This document shows, in pieces, positions 7,842 to 10,621 of a stretch of DNA of 10,621 nucleotides; position 1 is the stretch's first letter; the number at the start of each line of letters is the position of its first letter. The DNA is from Clostridiales bacterium. GTDB taxonomy: Bacteria; Bacillota; Clostridia; Oscillospirales; QAMX01. A model generated the notes under the pieces. The model was given only the letters and a program-made list of their open reading frames with translations, had not been told where the DNA came from and searched no databases. The stretch spans positions 1 to 10,621 of the forward strand of contig DUUG01000099.1 of NCBI GenBank assembly GCA_012841675.1, read 5' to 3'. The position numbers were made by a program, and so were the translations under genes.

Positions 7842-8618
7842 TTAAAAGGACAGAGGAGCCTCATACTTATTTTTAATTACATTTAACTCTTCGGCGTAAG
7901 GAAATTGGGGACTAAATAAATATTCTGCAAGAGATGGATAAAGAGTATATTCTTTTCCCCACGGATATACGTCAGATTCATAGACTAATTCATAACGTGA
8001 CAATGTGTATACACATGTTTCGTAGTTGGATAAAAGGATGTTATCACCTAAACCATTTTCTGTTTCCCATTCATGTATACTATCAATAATTATTGGTCTT
8101 TCAAAAACATTAGGACTTTCAATTATCGTATAAGATATAACTCGCTTTTCAATTACAAATGATATAAATAGCTTAATAAGATCACTAAAAATTTCTAACT
8201 CCCAAAGATTTAAAAATGTATCTTTTCTTAATATTCTATGTTTCCCAACATATACCTGCAATTGCGGTAGTAAAACATTGATATTTTTGAGATAACTTTT
8301 GTAAGTAATAGTATCAAATTCTAGTTCATACCCCGTAAACTTCCCATCACCAATTATGGATAGCAAATCAAATGCATTATCGATGTTTACATCAAAAATC
8401 TCATTTTCAGCTATCCAGTCCATTATTTCATATTTTTTTATTTTCCGACTCCTGTTCGAAAGAATATAATACAAAACAATCGCTTCGTCGTCTGTTACAA
8501 TATCCAGATTTATGTCTGTAAGATTTTTTGCATTTTCGTTTACTTTGCTGTCAACTTGTTTTTCGGCTATGTAAGCTCTATAAGATTCGATTAACTTTGC
8601 TTTTTGTCTGGTAAACAC
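7842..8618 (-). pseudogene. 3' fragment of a broken TIR-domain gene (C-terminal region, function unknown)
   Basis: Reading frame of 258 residues from GTG at 8618. There is no Shine-Dalgarno sequence before the GTG (upstream bases CGATGTAGCCCGGTT), which argues against an independent gene. The frame stays open upstream only to TAA at 8654-8652. The opening FTRQKAKLIESYRAYI resembles, from memory, the segment that follows TIR domains in some Firmicute proteins. Residues about 40-113 look like a winged-helix-type fold (DDEAIVLYYIL, KYEIMDWIAENEI). A second similar stretch sits near the C terminus (ILLSNYETCVYTLSRYELVY). There are no membrane segments, signal peptide or obvious enzyme motif. GC is far lower than in the neighbours, which suggests transfer. 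I infer that it was once joined to the 8626-8970 frame. Alternatively it is a separate hypothetical gene translated by coupling across the 7-base gap. Confidence 0.6.
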
Positions 8619-8625
8619 AACCGGG

Positions 8626-8970
8626 CTACATCGGTTTGAAAGACCGATGACTTATGAAGATAACCGGTTCAGTTTGCTTCCCTAATTTTTCAACCTGGCT
8701 ATAATTGTCATCATCTAGCAAAAGCCACATCCGAAGTTTGGCTGCTACTGATTTTAACTCGGAACGATAATCAAATTCAATACCTGGTACGGTAACCTTT
8801 CCAGTAAAGGACAAGTTTTTCTTAAATTCTGGATCCAGTACGGAGTATTTTGAAATAAGCTGATAAAAATACTCTTCTGAGCCTGTACTTTCGGAATAAT
8901 TTTCGCATTTTGCAATATCTTTTAGAATTTCATTTTTCATACTCATTATAACATTACGATCAGGCGTCAT
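8626..8970 (-). pseudogene. 5' fragment of a broken TIR-domain gene (N-terminal domain plus TIR start)
   Basis: Reading frame of 114 residues with ATG at 8970, GAGGTG 3 bases further upstream than GGAG (6 bases before ATG), and a good promoter at 9037-9009. Residues 10-95 are a helical, charged region that I do not recognise (MKNEILKDIAKCENY, then an LKSVAAKLRMWLLLDD helix). The C terminus reads EPVIFISHRS (residues 101-110), which is the typical first strand and alpha-A start of a TIR domain. Only FKPM follows before TAG, so about 130-150 TIR residues with the catalytic glutamate and BB loop are absent. Residues after the motif match TIR in none of the three frames, so a simple frameshift does not explain it; a deletion does. 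It may still be transcribed and make a short protein without activity. TIR proteins often cleave NAD+ in anti-phage defence (family knowledge); that activity should be lost here. Confidence 0.62.
8629..8649. repeat. 7-bp inverted repeat at the join of the two TIR-gene fragments
   Basis: CATCGGT (8629-8635) and ACCGATG (8643-8649) with a 7-base loop. It covers the last codons of the 5' fragment, exactly where TIR similarity stops. Confidence 0.7.
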
Positions 8971-9008
8971 AACTCCACCTCATAGTTTTCAAAACAGAAT
9001 AAACAAAT

Positions 9009-9037
9009 ATAATAAAATCGTATTATTCTTTTCTCAA
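9009..9037 (-). promoter_or_regulatory. sigma-A-type promoter of the TIR-gene remnant
   Basis: Minus-strand TTGAGA (9037-9032) and TATTAT (9014-9009) with a 17-base spacer, each one base off consensus. Transcription would start near 9002, about 32 bases before ATG at 8970. The promoter appears intact although the gene is broken. Confidence 0.65.
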
Positions 9038-9091
9038 AGTTTAGCATGTTACAGAGGTTTTTGCAACTTATTTCAGTAAGCCAACTAATGA

Positions 9092-9106
9092 CAAAACACC
9101 CCCTCG
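9092..9106 (+). repeat. 15-base direct repeat, right copy
   Basis: CAAAACACCCCCTCG, identical to 7807-7821, again forming the left arm of a terminator hairpin. It marks the right edge of the low-GC island. Confidence 0.7.
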
Positions 9107-9119
9107 GTTGAGGGGGTGT
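9096..9119. terminator. intrinsic terminator of the metallophosphoesterase gene
   Basis: ACACCCCCTC (9096-9105) and GAGGGGGTGT (9110-9119) form a 10-bp stem with a GGTT loop. Read on the minus strand it lies 21 bases after the stop at 9141 and ends in a TTTT run. It is near-identical to the hairpin at 7810-7835. Confidence 0.82.
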
Positions 9120-9140
9120 CTTGTATGTTTCGATGGATAA

Positions 9141-10621
9141 TCAGTTTGGCGCTTTCTCTAAAACTACTTCATCCACCAGCACGCCGGAGGCGGTGGTCAC
9201 TGTCAGAACAATCCGGTCTTTTGTAAAGGAGGCCATGGAACAGAACGGATCGGGCTTTCCATCTTTCGTCACATGGGCCGGGTTGTCGCCGAACACATAA
9301 TCCTGCCATGGGAAACGGCAGTTTCGGTCGTGACTTGGCCCGGTAAAGCCTAAAGAAACGTAGGTAATGCCCTCGCCAACAGGCACACGCTTTCCCTGCC
9401 ACATGGTGGAGCGCACATAGAGATGGTCATGTCCGCTCAAGGCCAGATCCACACCGTATTTTTCAAACACGGGCACATAATATCTAGGGTTAAAGGTTTC
9501 GCCGCTCTTGCCATAGGGGGACGAATGCAGCAAAACCACCAGCCAATCAGGTTTATTGGCAGAAGCGTCCGCAAGCTCTTTTTCCACCTCATTTACAAAG
9601 TGCATGGGCAAGCTGCCGCCATAGCCCGGCACGCTCACAAAGCAGACCGGTCCCATATGTACGGAATAAAGAAGCTCATCGGTCAAGGCGTCGCCCCTGC
9701 GGGGCAGATTCCAATGGCTTTTGTAGTTTTCAAACTCTCTGATATGCTCCCATTCGTGATTGCCCGGCGTGGGAATCCAAACTTCCCCGGCAAAATGCTT
9801 TTGGGCAACGGACAGTGTTCGGGCATAGTCGTCCTGTTTTCCGGCCGCATTTACCATATCGCCTGTGGACAGCATTACATACGGCGCTTTCGCCCGGCGG
9901 ATGGCCTGCTCCATCAGCTTGGCATATTCGGCATAATGGGGCTCGTTCTCGCCGATTTGCGCGTCAGCCATCAAAACCGCATCGAGACGTTCTATAGATT
10001 CCGGCAAGGTGCGGCAGAAAAACACCTCGCTCCAGCCCTCCGGCCCGCCAAAACGGCAGCAATAGGACGTGTCCGGCAGTAAATTCGTCACCTCTACATC
10101 AAACTGGGTGGCTTCCCGGTTCATATCCACTCGCGTGTGGTTGACCATCACGCGTTCCACCCATTCCCTTGCATAGGCAGGTCGCGCCGGAATGCGCCGG
10201 GCCGTACGCTCGCTTTCGCCTTCGCGCCAAATTTTTAAAACGTTTTTCTTGACATCTAACGCCGTAAACCAGGCAAAGGCCATGCTTCTGGCCGGATCTT
10301 TTGTTACACCCCGTGTAATCATCTGCGGCGTTTTGGAGTAGACATCGGATTTGGGCGCACAATTTAACGCCATTACCGGGGAAACGCGCCCCTTAGCGTC
10401 CTTTGCGCGCACAAAAAACACAAGATCGTCGGGATATTCTTCTTTGGTAAAGCGCCTTGTGTGCAAAACACCGTCTCGCATGGAAAGAGTCGACCGCTTG
10501 GTTCGGTAAGACGTACTGTCCTTCCGACGACAGTCGAGAATTTTTAGCATCACCGGCTCGTCCGGCGGCGCACCGTCTTGTTTGGTCACCGTAATGCGGG
10601 TGGGGCGCCCCTTGGTGCAGC
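9141..10621 (-). CDS. metallophosphoesterase with purple-acid-phosphatase-like N-terminal domain (partial, 5' end missing)
   Basis: Calcineurin-like phosphoesterase that would hydrolyse phosphate esters with two bound metals. The frame is open to the right edge (first visible residues CTKGRPTRITVT). A GTG at 10589 lies in frame but inside a beta domain, so the start is beyond the window; at least 482 residues follow. Order: an Ig/Fn3-like segment (about 10619-10330); a purple-acid-phosphatase N-terminal type domain (about 10320-9995, with AFAWFT near its start and LLPDTSYCCRFG near its end); then the catalytic domain. Metal motifs: DAQ (9965-9957, where D-x-H is more usual), GDMVN (9863-9849), GNHE (9764-9753), LLHSSPYG, and GHDH (9434-9423). 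Homologues are often secreted, but any signal peptide would be outside the window. It converges on the mannosidase operon, with the low-GC island between them. Substrate unknown. Confidence 0.9.
   Translation of the reverse strand, partial: CTKGRPTRITVTKQDGAPPDEPVMLKILDCRRKDSTSYRTKRSTLSMRDGVLHTRRFTKEEYPDDLVFFVRAKDAKGRVSPVMALNCAPKSDVYSKTPQMITRGVTKDPARSMAFAWFTALDVKKNVLKIWREGESERTARRIPARPAYAREWVERVMVNHTRVDMNREATQFDVEVTNLLPDTSYCCRFGGPEGWSEVFFCRTLPESIERLDAVLMADAQIGENEPHYAEYAKLMEQAIRRAKAPYVMLSTGDMVNAAGKQDDYARTLSVAQKHFAGEVWIPTPGNHEWEHIREFENYKSHWNLPRRGDALTDELLYSVHMGPVCFVSVPGYGGSLPMHFVNEVEKELADASANKPDWLVVLLHSSPYGKSGETFNPRYYVPVFEKYGVDLALSGHDHLYVRSTMWQGKRVPVGEGITYVSLGFTGPSHDRNCRFPWQDYVFGDNPAHVTKDGKPDPFCSMASFTKDRIVLTVTTASGVLVDEVVLEKAPN

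Larger units (their letters stand above)
7836..9091. other. low-GC island between the two terminators
   Basis: Sampled rows show 15 G/C in 60 (8101-8160) and 23 in 60 (8581-8640), against 34 in 60 within the mannosidase (5761-5820). The island holds only the two TIR-gene fragments and their promoter. No transposase, integrase, attachment site or tRNA was seen. The composition shift and the matching hairpins at both ends suggest that it arrived by horizontal transfer. Confidence 0.6.

Noticed and set aside
7016..7864. A 282-codon minus-strand frame opposite the 3' part of the mannosidase
   Set aside because: It runs through GH38 coding sequence and the terminator hairpin, and shows no family motif.
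7842..8970. Toxin-antitoxin pair formed by the two low-GC frames
   Set aside because: The TIR-opening motif at the end of the first frame and the missing ribosome binding site of the second fit one broken gene better. Neither frame shows a known toxin or antitoxin motif.
9423..10082. A 219-codon plus-strand frame inside the metallophosphoesterase
   Set aside because: The opposite strand carries the metal-binding motifs of a known family. This frame is a shadow.
1..10621. CRISPR arrays, tRNA or rRNA genes, insertion sequences, integrase or transposase genes
   Set aside because: I saw no regularly spaced repeats, no cloverleaf sequences and no mobile-element enzymes on either strand.

Overview
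The window looks like a chromosomal segment of a Gram-positive anaerobe-type bacterium, most likely a Clostridia-class Firmicute such as an Oscillospiraceae-like gut lineage. The reasons are strong AGGAGG-type ribosome binding sites, use of a TTG start, moderately high GC in most genes (a sampled 60-base row at 5761 has 34 G/C), and the gene families present. No taxonomic search was possible.

Left part (1-3985, minus strand): three genes of a 2-oxo acid dehydrogenase complex in the transcription order E2 (lipoyl acyltransferase), E3 (dihydrolipoamide dehydrogenase), E1 (thiamine diphosphate dehydrogenase). They are separated by about 30 bases and read from one good promoter at 4127-4099. E1 is still open at base 1 after 437 residues, longer than a normal alpha subunit, so it is probably an alpha-beta fusion. 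Together the three proteins would decarboxylate pyruvate, acetoin or a related 2-oxo acid and pass the acyl group to CoA.

Middle part (3986-7835, plus strand): a divergent intergenic region, then a ROK-family sugar kinase and a GH38 alpha-mannosidase, 18 bases apart. This is a small mannoside-use operon: the mannosidase would release mannose inside the cell and the kinase would phosphorylate it or a related hexose. The promoter carries a dyad (CAAATTGT-N8-ACAATTTG) over its -10 box, and a strong stem-loop sits at the predicted 5' end of the mRNA. The kinase has no ATG or GTG at the position set by its ribosome binding site. It has an ATC there, and it lacks the three zinc-binding cysteines usual in ROK proteins.

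Right part (7836-9120): a low-GC island (a sampled row at 8101 has 15 G/C in 60) bracketed by two near-identical bidirectional terminator hairpins that share a 15-base direct repeat. Inside are two adjacent minus-strand reading frames that I read as the two ends of one broken TIR-domain gene. The first ends just after the TIR-opening motif FISHRS. The second starts without a ribosome binding site and looks like the region that follows a TIR domain. The TIR core is missing, and a 7-bp inverted repeat lies at the join. TIR-domain proteins are commonly anti-phage effectors, so this may be a disarmed defence gene inserted between two convergent housekeeping genes.

Right edge (9141-10621, minus strand): a metallophosphoesterase with a purple-acid-phosphatase-like N-terminal beta domain. 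Its 5' end lies beyond the window.
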